Shown here: positions 18,892-28,255 of the stretch, piece by piece
Numbering within the stretch: position 1 is the stretch's first letter
Layout: each line of letters begins with the position of its first letter
NCBI GenBank assembly: GCA_001600495.1
Contig: BCKE01000002.1
Coordinates: 400,312-428,566 of the forward strand
Direction: 5' to 3'
DNA length: 28,255 bases
Source of the DNA: Pilasporangium apinafurcum
Taxonomy: Eukaryota; Oomycota; Peronosporomycetes; Pythiales; Pythiaceae
Made by a program: the position numbers and the translations under genes
Notes under the pieces: model-generated
Told to the model about the DNA's origin: nothing
Seen by the model: only the letters and a program-made list of their open reading frames with translations
The model's database searches: none

Positions 18892-19899
18892 TTACAACGA
18901 TACTTGGGCGAATGTGCGCATGACGCCATCGGCAACTTCTTCTGCGTATTGAAGAGCGACACCATGACCGCCATGCTCGAAGAAAAGCGTATGAACATGG
19001 TCCGCATCCATATGTTTCCGCAACGTGAGTGTTTCTGTTGGTGGGATGAGAATGTCCATCATACTCCCTACGATCAAGATGGGGAATCCGGTGTTCTGAA
19101 TGGCACGCAGCCGTTCATTCGACACATAATGTGTTTTTACGGCCATGAATTGACCAAAAAGTCCCACGATACTCCCAGACTTACGTGTTTTCGCTCGGTA
19201 TATGTGATAGGCCTGCATTACATCACGGAGTTTCTCGCCAGTATCAGTCATGTGCTGTGCCAGGAATGGCGGTGAGTACATAAGCTCCAGTGAGCACTGC
19301 GCAATCACTGCTGGATCTTTAGAAAAGATCATGTTGTGCATAGGAACCTTTGACCGTGGATCCGGTTGATATTTGCCACGTGTTGTCACCATTAACGTGA
19401 GTGAAAGGACACGCTTTGGCGCCGCAGTAGCCAATTCCAGCGAGATCATACCACCCATACTGATGCCAACGATATGCGCATCATCCCAGCCCATATAATC
19501 CAAGAGCGCGAGTGTATCCTGCGCCATTTGGCTGGTTGTGTAGCGCCACCACGTCGCGTCTGTGTTACCCACACCACGGTTGTCAAAGCTAAGAATCTTT
19601 AAATTCTTCTGCTTCTTACTGACATTCCATTTCGCCAGCAACATGTCCACCAACGGTGCCCACGCCTCTTTCGTCGTTGCGAAACCCATAATGAGCACGA
19701 CTCGTTCTTCGTGTAAGTTCACATTGGCTGGTTCAGTGGCGTCTTGATTGGTGTGGATGACGTATTCGACAGTAATACCCGTTGAGATGGTCGCCTTGCG
19801 AAGCTGATCGGCGCTATAGTGCTTGGACGCGGAGTAGAGCGCGTCCACGTGCCGTTGTGTGCTCACACCTTTTGCAGAAACAGTAGGAAACTCGACCAT
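18892..19899 (-). CDS. Alpha/beta-hydrolase, array member C
   Basis: Intronless, 335 residues, from an ATG preceded by CAACA. N-terminal motif STQRHVDALYSASKHYSAD, shared in form by members C to G. Fold marks: LIMGFATTKEAWAP (69-82), FDNRGVGNTD (105-114), GISMGGM with Ser147, acid Asp282 in GSMMDILIPP, His312 in EHGGHGVALQY. It includes the WWRYTTSQMAQDTLALLD segment found in C, E and F. All catalytic residues are intact. Likely a cytosolic serine hydrolase; substrate unknown. It is a good reference member of the array. Confidence 0.93.
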   Translation of the reverse strand: MVEFPTVSAKGVSTQRHVDALYSASKHYSADQLRKATISTGITVEYVIHTNQDATEPANVNLHEERVVLIMGFATTKEAWAPLVDMLLAKWNVSKKQKNLKILSFDNRGVGNTDATWWRYTTSQMAQDTLALLDYMGWDDAHIVGISMGGMISLELATAAPKRVLSLTLMVTTRGKYQPDPRSKVPMHNMIFSKDPAVIAQCSLELMYSPPFLAQHMTDTGEKLRDVMQAYHIYRAKTRKSGSIVGLFGQFMAVKTHYVSNERLRAIQNTGFPILIVGSMMDILIPPTETLTLRKHMDADHVHTLFFEHGGHGVALQYAEEVADGVMRTFAQVSL

Positions 19900-20268
19900 T
19901 GTTGTATAGACCGATGGTTAGCGTTCGAATGGTAGTTTATATGCTTTGGGCTTTTTCAACCGATGTGATGTGGTAAGTCGGTCAGTACCCCATTGGGCTT
20001 CCATATGATCTTGTCAACATTCCCCAAGTTCAAATCCCACTTTGCATGTGGGTGGGTTTCATTGTGTGGAAGGATCTCTCTGATGATTGGCTCAATAATA
20101 ATTTGAATCAGAAGAAAAAAACATAAGAAACTGTTTTCCATTCTCCATCACCATCAACACATAGACGTCTTTGATCTCACAATAAAAGCGCTTCAATGTA
20201 AGCAATTCACATACCAACCATCGGATGAGCTTGCCGAGATACAATTAAGTAGAATGGCACGGTGGATA
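19900..20268. other. Intergenic spacer between members C and D
   Basis: About 370 bases, with the upstream region of C. An inverted CCAAT-type motif (GATTGGCTCAATAAT, about 20084) lies some 180 bases before the start of C. No gene is recognised. Confidence 0.45.
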
Positions 20269-21327
20269 CTACAAATGCGACGTCGATGTTAAAGTTACCT
20301 GTGCAATGGTCTGTATCACTGCGTCGACAACTTCCTCCACATACTGGAAAGAGACTCCATGCCCACCATGTTCAAAAAGCAATGAACGCACATTGCTAGT
20401 ATCCATATACCTCTTCAGGATGAGCGATTCTTTGGGTGGAATGAGAATGTCCATCATACTGCCCACAATCAGGATTGGGTAGTGTGATTTCCGGGCAATT
20501 TCTCGCAGTCGTTCGTCAGAGACGTAGTGAGCGTTGATCGCCTGGAGCTGGCCAAAAATACCAACCATATTCACATCCTTTCGTTTTCTCACCAGACTTT
20601 CATGGTACTTCAGCATCACATTGAATAGACCCTCGCCAGTATCAGCCATTTGACTTTGAAGGAATGGCTCCGAGTACATGATTTCCAACGTAGATTGAGC
20701 GACTACCGACAGATCCTGCGAAGTCGCAATTTTCCTCATAAGTTCAATTGCCCGGCTACTCCGATCATGTCTTCCTCTCGTTGTAACCATCAACGTTAAG
20801 GATTGCAGGCGATGCGGTGCCATAGACGCTAGTTCTAAAGCGATCATCCCTCCCATGCTGATGCCTACGACATGAGTAGCCTCCCATCTCAAATAATCCA
20901 GCAGTGCTAACGTATCTTCAGCCATTTGCTTGATCGAGTATCCACTTTTGCTTTCTTTCGATTCCTCGTAGGGAGGTGAATCAGTATTTCCCACACCACG
21001 ATTGTCAAAGCTCAAGATTCGGAGATTTTTCTTTCGTTCATGTGCTTTCCATTTCTCCACCAAGAAATCAATCGTCGGTGCCCACGACTCTTTCGTTAAT
21101 GTGTAACCCATAATAAGCACCAAGTGTTCCTCCGGTAAGTTCAAATTGGCTGGTTCAGTAGCGTCTAAGTTAGAATGGATAGTGTATTCAACCGTAATCC
21201 CAGTCTTGATGGTCGTCTTGCGAAGTTGATCGGCACTGAAGTGCTTTGGTTCAGAGTAAAGCGCATCGATATGGCGTTGTCTGCACACACCTTTTGCAGA
21301 GGTCAGGGGAACATTAGAGGTGAACAT
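20269..21327 (-). CDS. Alpha/beta-hydrolase, array member D
   Basis: Intronless. The frame is open from an ATG at 21408 (379 residues), but the ATG at 21327 (352 residues, MFTSNVPLTSAKGV) lines up with the starts of the other members and is preferred; the extra 27 residues are Ser/Thr/Lys-rich without a clear signal. Fold marks: LIMGYTLTKESWAP, LSFDNRGVGNTDSP, GISMGGMIALEL nucleophile, acid in GSMMDILIPP, His in EHGGHGVSFQY. Compared with the others the WWRYTT segment is replaced by a longer, charged loop (PPYEESKESKSGYSIKQM), next to the active-site entrance region. The C-terminus is extended by TSTSHL. Otherwise a typical intact member. Confidence 0.9.
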   Translation of the reverse strand: MFTSNVPLTSAKGVCRQRHIDALYSEPKHFSADQLRKTTIKTGITVEYTIHSNLDATEPANLNLPEEHLVLIMGYTLTKESWAPTIDFLVEKWKAHERKKNLRILSFDNRGVGNTDSPPYEESKESKSGYSIKQMAEDTLALLDYLRWEATHVVGISMGGMIALELASMAPHRLQSLTLMVTTRGRHDRSSRAIELMRKIATSQDLSVVAQSTLEIMYSEPFLQSQMADTGEGLFNVMLKYHESLVRKRKDVNMVGIFGQLQAINAHYVSDERLREIARKSHYPILIVGSMMDILIPPKESLILKRYMDTSNVRSLLFEHGGHGVSFQYVEEVVDAVIQTIAQVTLTSTSHL

Positions 21328-21408
21328 GCTGCCTCTACACTTGCTTCTGGTTTCTTTAGACGTGTGCGTGTGTTCTTGGCTTTTTGAGTATGGTGATTGC
21401 TGGGTCAT

Positions 21409-21768
21409 GTCAACAGCGCCATGCCCAAGTTCAACCTACTCAAAAAAAATTGCATACAATAATTCTGAAATATTTTGTGTAAATTGATTGGCCAATAATA
21501 AATTTATCCAATCGCTGTATAATGATCGCTATTTTTTTCAGTATTGCTTCATGTTTGGCGAAAGAATAAAGTGTTCGAGTCGACATGAAATTTGACCTAC
21601 ATCAGCGTGGAGATGTGGTAATGGAATGCATTGATTGATACTTTTCAATGAAGTAACTACAGATCGCTGTTATCTTATCACAACGAACCGAGCCATGCAA
21701 TAAAACGCATATACATGTTTGAGAACAGACCAAGACACAGCAACGCACAAGCTGGTCGGTTGATACAT
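21409..21768. other. Intergenic spacer between members D and E
   Basis: About 360 bases. It contains a CCAAT-type cluster near 21484-21512 (ATTGGCCAAT and TTATCCAATCG), 80-180 bases upstream of D. No gene is seen. Confidence 0.45.
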
Positions 21769-22779
21769 TTACGAGGACGCTCGCGCCACTGTCTGAATAA
21801 TGGCATCAGCGACTTCCTGCACATATTGCAACGATATACCATGACCACCATGTTCAAGGAATAACGTGTGAACATGATCCGCATCCATGATTTTCTTGAG
21901 AACCATCGATTCTTCCGGCGGGATGAGGATGTCCTTCATACACCCCACGATCAATATCGGGAAACCAACTTTCTGGATAGCACGTAACCGCTCATCAGAG
22001 ACGAAATGAGTCTTCACAGCAAAGAGCTGACCAAGCAGACCCATAATACTGCCAGATTTCGGGCTCTTCGCGGCAAATTCGTGAAAAGTTAGCAACACAT
22101 CACCGACATTTTCTCCTGTGTCAGACAAGCAATGCGCGAGTGACTCGTCCGAGTACAGCAGAGCGACGGCATATTTGGCCTGCGCCAGTGGATCTCTTGC
22201 GAATATCATTCCCACCATGAGTGCTTCGGCTCGCTTCGTTGCCGCATATTTCCCTCGCGTGCTGACGATGAGCGTCATGGACTGCACCCGTTGAGGAGCA
22301 ATAGAAGCGATTTCTAATGAAATCATACCGCCCATGCTGATACCAACGACATGAACAGCATTCCATCCAATGTGATCCATTAATGCTAACGTATCCGCTG
22401 CCATCTCACTGGTAGTGTATCGCCACCATGGCGCATCCGAGTTTCCGCAGCCACGATTATCAAAACTCAGGATCTGAAGATTCTTCTTCCGTTCTTGCAC
22501 ATTCCAGTTCTCCAAGAGCATGTCTACCGCCGGCGCCCATGCTTCTTTTGGCCCGCTATAGCCCATAATGAGCACTACTCGCTCATCAGGCAGATTCGAA
22601 TTTTTTGGATCATCTGCGTCTGTGTTGGTGTGGATTGTATATTCGACTGTTATCCCTGTGGCGATTGCCGCTCGTTTGATCTGATCCACGCTGAAGTACT
22701 TAGGCGCGGAGTAGAGTGAATCCACTTGACGCTGTGTCGATAATCCTTTCGCGGGGACGATGTTGATGCCGTCGGTCAT
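21769..22779 (-). CDS. Alpha/beta-hydrolase, array member E
   Basis: Intronless, 336 residues. Starts MTDGINIVPAKGLSTQRQVD. Fold marks: LIMGYSGPKEAWAP, LSFDNRGCGNSDAPWWRYTTSEM, GISMGGM with Ser148, acid in GCMKDILIPP (about Asp283), His in EHGGHGISLQY (about His313). The triad is complete. Close in sequence to C and F, supporting recent tandem duplication. No signal peptide or membrane segment is visible. Confidence 0.93.
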   Translation of the reverse strand: MTDGINIVPAKGLSTQRQVDSLYSAPKYFSVDQIKRAAIATGITVEYTIHTNTDADDPKNSNLPDERVVLIMGYSGPKEAWAPAVDMLLENWNVQERKKNLQILSFDNRGCGNSDAPWWRYTTSEMAADTLALMDHIGWNAVHVVGISMGGMISLEIASIAPQRVQSMTLIVSTRGKYAATKRAEALMVGMIFARDPLAQAKYAVALLYSDESLAHCLSDTGENVGDVLLTFHEFAAKSPKSGSIMGLLGQLFAVKTHFVSDERLRAIQKVGFPILIVGCMKDILIPPEESMVLKKIMDADHVHTLFLEHGGHGISLQYVQEVADAIIQTVARASS

Positions 22780-23316
22780 GGTGAATGCTATGGACTCTGA
22801 GCGCTTTGAAAAGAAATGGAATATGATTTTGACATTCTAATTCTTTTTCTTCTTATGATCCTGATTTTATCCATTCTGAGATAGCTGTCCCACTGTAGAC
22901 CTTGCTATCTTCGCGTTACTCTATCAAAACGTGTCTGCTAAAGGTAAAATGCGGAAAAATGTCTATACCGTTCAATACTACCTGCCCTATACCCCTACTA
23001 CGTTACATGCCATGATTCATGATTATTTCTAATGCACAATCTTACTTTAGTCAGCTGGAAACGTCGATGTTTTTTTCACAGCTTTCAAAATTGAGGCTTT
23101 CCAGCTTTACCCTCATATTTCGCTATTTGTTTCAGAACTCGCTTCAAAGGATCGAACTCAAATGAAACGGTAGCAAGTTATTATAATATAAACATTGACA
23201 TTGACATGATGAAAGCGACAAGCTAGTTGTAAACATCATTAAGATGAATACGAAAAAGAAGGCGCTAGCTTGCTGCTGATGGATATCACTTCGTACTACG
23301 TGACGCATGGCGGAAT
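22780..23316. other. Intergenic spacer between members E and F
   Basis: About 540 bases, AT-rich, with the promoter of E. I see no remnant of a further hydrolase copy, no repeat related to the hairpins, and no RNA gene. Confidence 0.5.
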
Positions 23317-24324
23317 TCACAATAATGACCGAGAGATCGTCTGCATAATTCCATCTACCACTTCTTCAGCATATTGGACATTAACTGCATGACCTCCGTC
23401 TTCAAATAGCAATGTCTGGACGTGTTGAGCATCCAAATGCTTTCTCAGCGTATCGGATTCCACTGGTGGGATGAGAATGTCCTTCATGCTACCCACGATC
23501 AAGATAGGGTAGCCAGCTTTCTTAATGGCTTTCAGACGCTCGTCGGAAACAAAGTGCGTCTTGATTGCCAACAATTGGCCGATCAATCCCTTCATGCTCG
23601 CCGTTTTGCGTGTCTTGGCTTTGGCTTCATGATATCTAAACAGCACATCATGAAGGAGCTCACCTGAATCTATCATTCGTTTAGCGAGAAAGGCATCTGA
23701 ATATAGGAGTTTCAATGCATATTTTGCCGCTACCACTGGATCCTTGGATTTCGTCATTCCTTTCATAAGCTCATTTGATCGAGGGTCTGGATCATATCGC
23801 CCGCGTGTGGTTACCATGAGTGTGAGCGATTTGACTCGCGATGACGCTGCAGACGCTAGTTCAAGTGCAATCATCCCACCCATGCTGATGCCAACGAAAT
23901 GAGCAGAATCCCAGCCAACATGGTCCAACAGCGCTAAGGTGTCTTCCGCCATCTCGCTAGTCGTGTATCTCCACCATGGCGCATCGCTGCCCCCAGTGCC
24001 GCGGTTATCAAAGCAAAGAATCTTAAGGTTTTTATGTTGTTCATGTCCTTTCCATTTCTCCACCAATAAATCAATTGTTGGTGCCCATGCCTCTTTCTGA
24101 GTCGCAAATCCCATAATGAGCACGAGGTGTTCCTCTGGTAAGTCCGCATTCTGTGGATCGCTGGTGTCGTAATTGGAATGGATAGAATACTCGACTGTGA
24201 TTCCAGTCTTGATAATCGCCTTGTGAATCTTTTTGGCATCAAAATGCTTGGGTGCGGAGTAAAGTGCATCCACCTGACGTTGTGTGGATAGCCCTTGCGC
24301 ATTTAAAATGGGGAACTCGACCAT
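23317..24324 (-). CDS. Alpha/beta-hydrolase, array member F
   Basis: Intronless, 335 residues, aligning without gaps over most of its length to member C. Fold marks: LIMGFATQKEAWAP, LCFDNRGTGGSDAPWWRYTTSEM, GISMGGMIALEL with Ser147, acid Asp282 in GSMKDILIPP, His312. The residue after the catalytic His differs: EDGGHAVNVQY, where the other members have GHG. The substitution next to the His is small and activity is still expected. Likely cytosolic serine hydrolase with unknown substrate. Confidence 0.93.
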   Translation of the reverse strand: MVEFPILNAQGLSTQRQVDALYSAPKHFDAKKIHKAIIKTGITVEYSIHSNYDTSDPQNADLPEEHLVLIMGFATQKEAWAPTIDLLVEKWKGHEQHKNLKILCFDNRGTGGSDAPWWRYTTSEMAEDTLALLDHVGWDSAHFVGISMGGMIALELASAASSRVKSLTLMVTTRGRYDPDPRSNELMKGMTKSKDPVVAAKYALKLLYSDAFLAKRMIDSGELLHDVLFRYHEAKAKTRKTASMKGLIGQLLAIKTHFVSDERLKAIKKAGYPILIVGSMKDILIPPVESDTLRKHLDAQHVQTLLFEDGGHAVNVQYAEEVVDGIMQTISRSLL

Positions 24325-24879
24325 TTTTGGTTGGATTTAAATTTTGCGATAGATGAAGAGTTATTTGACTCTTGCGCAGGTGCGAGTAAGATTAACAATA
24401 CGCGTGTTCTTGTGTGTTGGAAATGTGTAGTCATCTCTGCGATCCTTGCTAACGCCCTACAGAAGGCAATCGCTAGGCTCGTGTGTCTATGAGCGTGTGC
24501 AGCAACAAGCCAAACGGCATTTTGTGTTGACGAACTATTCATTTTGGCCCTTTTTTGCACTGATAACCATGCCTAACGATCAAATCAAGATGCCTAACGA
24601 TATGAAAGTCAAAGAAACCAAAGTCCGAAAGCGTTTGGCGTCGCTGAAGTGGCGAAGTATGCGATACGACAATATCTAATCATTGGGTGCGTCGCTATAT
24701 CAAGCAATTGCTTTCCTGGTTTTTGTGCATGAGGCACCAGATCAGATTTCCTTTGCGAATCGCAAATATTTTCATCCAATAGAATTATCTAATTCTAAAG
24801 TATGATATTTTTATTGGATCAAATACGGTATAAAATACGTTTGACATTTCAGCTAGGTTTGGCACACTATGTGAGATCA
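24325..24879. other. Intergenic spacer between members F and G
   Basis: About 555 bases. It contains a small plus-strand frame, 24570-24680, of 36 codons beginning MPNDQIKMPNDMKVKETK. Its first 33 bases contain the 12-base direct repeat ATGCCTAACGAT twice. It is basic and has no recognised domain; I regard it as an unproven small ORF. The rest is AT-rich 3' sequence of G and the promoter of F. Confidence 0.4.
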
Positions 24880-25954
24880 CTATGCTTTTTTGGCCCTTGC
24901 AAACGTTTGGATCAATGCCTCAGCAACCTCCTCCATACATTGAATGGAAACTCCATGTCCACATCGTTCAATAAACAACGTGTGAACATGATTGCCATTC
25001 ATAATTTGCTTCAGTGTAATAGACTCGATGGGTGGGATGACAATATCTTCCATTGCGCCGATGATCAATATAGGAAAACCTACACTCTGAATACCTCGCA
25101 GACGATCATCGGAGACATAATGCGTTAGAATCGCCAATAATTGATTGATCATACCTATGATGCTACGCTTTCGCGCTTCTGCACGTTGGACATGGAGTGT
25201 ATACATGACATCATAGAGCAGGTCTCCCGTATCAGAGACTCGACCTTGTAGGAAGGAGTCAGCATATAGTAACTGGAGTCGACATTTCGCTACGACCACT
25301 GGGTCTCGAGAAATGAGCGATCGACGCTGTGGGGCTTTTGCGACTGGGTTTGTTTTGTACTTGCCTCGGGTTGTCACCATCAGTGTCAACGATTTCACAC
25401 GACTTGGTGCAATTGATGCCAACTCCAGCGAGATCATTCCACCCATACTGAACGCATAACAACGAAAGTTGTTATTATCGGAAATCAAAAAGAATCAAGC
25501 TTGCTTTATTTTACCTGATGCCAGCGATGTGAGCGCTATCCCATCCAACATGGTTCATGAGCGCCAAAACATCCTCTGCCATTTGACGAGAAGTATATCT
25601 CCACCAAGTCACGTCAGATCCACCCGTCCCGCGATTGTCAATGCTGATAATCTTGAGGTTCTTCTGTTGTGCTTGCACATCCCACTTGAGCAACAGCATG
25701 TCGATCGTCGCCGCCCATGTTTCTTTAGGTTGCAAAAAGCCCATAATCAACATCAGTCGTTCTTCCAGAAATTTCGAATTGGGAGCATCATCAATGTTTT
25801 GACTGGTATGCATTGCATATTCCATGGTGATTCCAGTGGAGAGTTTCACTCGACGGATCTTGTCGGCGGTGAATAATCTTGGAGTCGAGTACAACGCGTC
25901 GATGTGACGCTGCGTTGAGATGCCTTTCGCGTATACAGTCGGGATATCAAACAT
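24880..25954 (-). CDS. Alpha/beta-hydrolase, array member G (two exons)
   Basis: Exons 25954-25515 and 25447-24880; intron 25514-25448 (67 nt, GTAAAA...GTTCAG). Joined, 1008 nt, 335 residues. The frame is open to an ATG at 26023, but the ATG at 25954 (MFDIPTVYAKGISTQRHIDA) fits the family start. The intron splits the catalytic Ser codon as AG|T, exactly as in B and H, giving HIAGISMGGMISLEL. Other marks: LIMGFLQPKETWAA, ISIDNRGTGGSDVTWWRYTSRQM (Ser-Ile-Asp in place of Ser-Phe-Asp), acid in GAMEDIVIPP, His in ERCGHGVSIQC. Complete triad. Confidence 0.92.
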
Positions 25955-26358
25955 CGTTTTGTCAAGCCAATAGTTAGCTGCGGATAGAATCGCGGTTTGC
26001 TGTGCTACGCATGGGTAAAGCATCCCAAGTTGAACTTCCGAGAAGGGAAGGTGGCGCTTCCTGCATAACTGTAATCATTCAGTATGTTTATGTGAGTATC
26101 CAAAATATCTCTATCAACTCCCAAAATTGCAGTGTATTTCGGGTTGATTGATTAGAACAAGGACTGCCTGCCGTGTTTCTTGCGTCTCGTCCAAAAGGTC
26201 TCATTCCTTCCATTCATGTTCTGTCCCAACGCTACATGGACAGTCATGACATTTGTAACTAAATAAAGGAATGGGCTAATGGCTAACGTCGACAAAGGCA
26301 AATGTATCGAGTTGTACAAGAGTAGCAAGATGCTTGCATAACGGGATTACATCTGCTA

Positions 26359-26443
26359 ACCTTTAGTCCCCACCTCTTTTGTACAATGCGTCGTACAAAC
26401 TATACAAATGTACCACGCGTAATACAAATGGGGGGTTAAAGGT
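26359..26443. repeat. Hairpin element P3 with TA flanks, MITE-like
   Basis: An 85-base element with arms ACCTTTAGTCCCCAC and the inverse GGGGGGTTAAAGGT. The inner part carries repeated TGTAC/TACAA blocks and an ACGCGT core. TA flanks lie at 26357-26358 and 26444-26445. The arms match P1 and P2. It is longer than them because the inner block appears duplicated. Confidence 0.85.
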
Positions 26444-26651
26444 TAAAGACTTAAAACGCTAATAATGATTATTCTAACTGTTGATGAAGTCCTTCTTCCA
26501 TCTTTTGGGACTTCAAAGATGACGTCCAAGCAAAAAAGGTTCTCAAGCAAGCATCAAGAACAATGCTCGCGTAGTCTCACTACAAATTTAAGAAGCTGCT
26601 GAAGGACGCGTGATCAAGTGTAAGGAACAATATACAAAAAAGACTTGTTCT

Positions 26652-26810
26652 CAGAGTCCAGATATCGAAGATGGTTACTTCGCAATCGTCTAGTCTTAAC
26701 TAGCTTTTGGTAGTCAAGTTGGGCTCGAACGACACAATAGGAGATTCTCTATGAGTTACCCGTACTTTGGTAACACATATGATCTCTTGAGGCGTTAGTA
26801 TATGAATGAT
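26652..26810 (+). repeat. Decayed dispersed repeat, copy 2
   Basis: Matches copy 1 (1881-2332) in two blocks in the same order. 26652-26710 resembles 1881-1936, and 26776-26792 is identical to 2308-2324. No coding frame remains. With P3 about 200 bases upstream, the locus looks like an internally deleted copy of the element family behind the left-hand Fanzor graveyard. Confidence 0.6.
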
Positions 26811-26854
26811 GCACTATCCCTGCCCAATTTTAAAAGTTGTTTCTCGTCTCCATA

Positions 26855-27919
26855 TTATAGCTTGGAGCGCCGGAACGTTTGTATCAATCCATCCACGACT
26901 TCTTCCATATGCTGAATATGCACGCCATGGCCACCATTTCTGAAGAATAGTGTTTGTACATGATCACTACCGTCCATGTGCTTCTTTAGTCGGAACGACT
27001 CTGTCGGTGGAATGAGAATGTCTTCCAAGCCTCCAACGATCAAGATCGGAAACCCAGCCTTGCTGATTGCTTGCAATCGTTCATTAGAAACGAAATGTGT
27101 CTTAATTGCCAATGCCTGACCAATCGTCCCTGTGAGAGTTGGTAAAGGATGACGGGCCGGTCGTGAAGCGTGATAGCGCGATAGCACATCGTAGACTGTT
27201 CCATCTCGATCCTGGACGGTTCCTTCCAGGAAAGCGTTAGGGTACATCAGTTCCAGCATGCAATTGATGACAGTTGTTCCATCTCTCGAGAAAATTGATC
27301 CCAGCACAAGCGAATAGGATCTTGCGCTTTGCTTGTACTTCCCCCGTGTCGTAACCATTAGCGTCAGTGATTGTACCCGCTCCGAAGCGGTGGACGCCAG
27401 TTCCAACGAAATCATTCCGCCCATACTGCAACCGCAACAACCTATTTAGACAGGCAGCCACAAATACAGTAAAAAATAACAATCATACCTGAGACCAACG
27501 ATATGAGCCGATTTCCATCCAACGTGATCCATTAGGGCCAGTGTGTCCATTGCCATCTGATTCGTCGTGTATCGACCCAACGGCATGTCGGTACTTCCGA
27601 TGCCTCGATTGTCAAAAGTTAATATTTTAACATTTTTCTGTGGTTTCGATGCCGACCACTTTTCTAGGAGCAAATCAATTAATGGTGCCCACTGCTCTTT
27701 AGTTTGTAGAAACCCCATAAGCATAACAATGCGTTCTTCTGGGAGCTCTCGGCGATCTGGTTCCTGTGCGTCATAGTTGGTATGAATAGCGTAGGATACC
27801 GTCAGTCCCGTCGCGATTGTCGCCTTTTGCAATTTATCTTGTGCGAAGTGCTTATATGCCGAGCGGAGTGCTTCTACGTGACGAGTAGTGCTGAAACCTG
27901 CTGCTGCAACTGCCACCAT
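26855..27919 (-). CDS. Alpha/beta-hydrolase, array member H (two exons)
   Basis: Exons 27919-27489 and 27425-26855; intron 27488-27426 (63 nt, GTATGA...TTGCAG). Joined, 1002 nt, 333 residues. The start MVAVAAAGFSTTRHVEALRS is in frame with the family. The intron splits the catalytic Ser codon as AG|T, giving HIVGLSMGGMISLEL. Other marks: MLMGFLQTKEQWAP, LTFDNRGIGSTDMP, acid in GGLEDILIPP, His in RNGGHGVHIQH. The N-terminus is short and hydrophobic (MVAVAAAGF) but not long enough to be a convincing signal peptide. Rightmost member of the array; more copies may lie beyond the window. Confidence 0.92.
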
Positions 27920-28255
27920 GGTCTCCTTTCCCGTGCTTCAGGGTGAGCTGGAGAGTGCGAACTGGTTTGTTGAGGTTTGTCATGCGTGTCAATGTGATGG
28001 CGTCATCAAGTTTGGTGCAAGGTTCGATTATTGGTCAAAGAAAATTTATTGTATTGATAATTGAACGATAATGTATAAATACGTTGATTTAATATCCGAT
28101 ATTGATTTTAACTTTTTTTTACGGATCTGCAGTTGCAACTGCCGCTTGGACTTTACCTAATTAATACAGTATTACTCATAGTTACCTAATTTTTTCATTA
28201 TTTTTTATAAGAAATGGGTAAAATTGGGAGGTTAAATCTTGCAATTACAGCAACT
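27920..28255. other. Upstream region of member H, AT-rich to the window edge
   Basis: About 335 bases, including an inverted CCAAT-type motif (ATTATTGGTC) near 28028, about 110 bases before the start of H. No gene or repeat is recognised. Confidence 0.45.

Larger units (their letters stand above)
25955..26854. other. Intergenic region with hairpin P3 and a degraded element copy
   Basis: About 900 bases between G and H. It contains P3 (26359-26443) and repeat copy 2 (26652-26810). The remainder has the promoter of G and no recognised gene. Apart from these elements the sequence is unremarkable. Confidence 0.55.

Noticed and set aside
24570-24680. 36-codon ORF MPNDQIKMPND...
   Set aside because: Contains a curious 12-base repeat but is too short and has no family match, so not called as a gene.

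Overview
The window looks like nuclear DNA of a stramenopile, most likely an oomycete (Saprolegniales or Albugo-like). Genes are closely packed, introns are mostly 60-120 nt with GT-AG ends, and there is a secreted Cys-rich protein with a Thr-rich stalk, an SPX protein, a Fanzor relic and one minor-spliceosome intron. The lineage is inferred from gene style, not from a marker gene. One N is present at 4056.

Left region (1-4850): the edge cuts a minus-strand gene for a secreted protein with two Cys-rich modules and a PATTVA repeat tail encoded by an 18-bp tandem repeat. Next comes a graveyard of mobile DNA: a detached plus-strand fragment resembling a Fanzor/TnpB N-terminus, and a nearly full-length Fanzor pseudogene on the minus strand with several stops and a frameshift but with the RuvC residues and zinc-finger cysteines kept. 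Two short hairpins (2333-2392, 4796-4850) lie on either side of it. A third hairpin (26359-26443) and matching degraded sequence occur far to the right.

Housekeeping region (4963-15736, all plus strand): a 12-exon gene for an NFRKB-like INO80-complex subunit, one of whose introns reads as a U12-type AT-AC intron; a four-exon stand-alone SPX-domain protein; a seven-exon ankyrin-repeat protein with a C-terminal membrane anchor; and an intronless gene for the exosome helicase MTR4.

Right region (16315-27919): eight paralogous alpha/beta-hydrolases in tandem, one on plus and seven on minus. All keep the Ser-Asp-His triad. Three carry an intron that splits the codon of the catalytic serine at exactly the same base; five lack it. 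No signal peptides are obvious, so they are probably cytosolic; the substrate is unknown. Exon boundaries were set by splice signals, frame continuity and family similarity remembered from known proteins; no database search was run.
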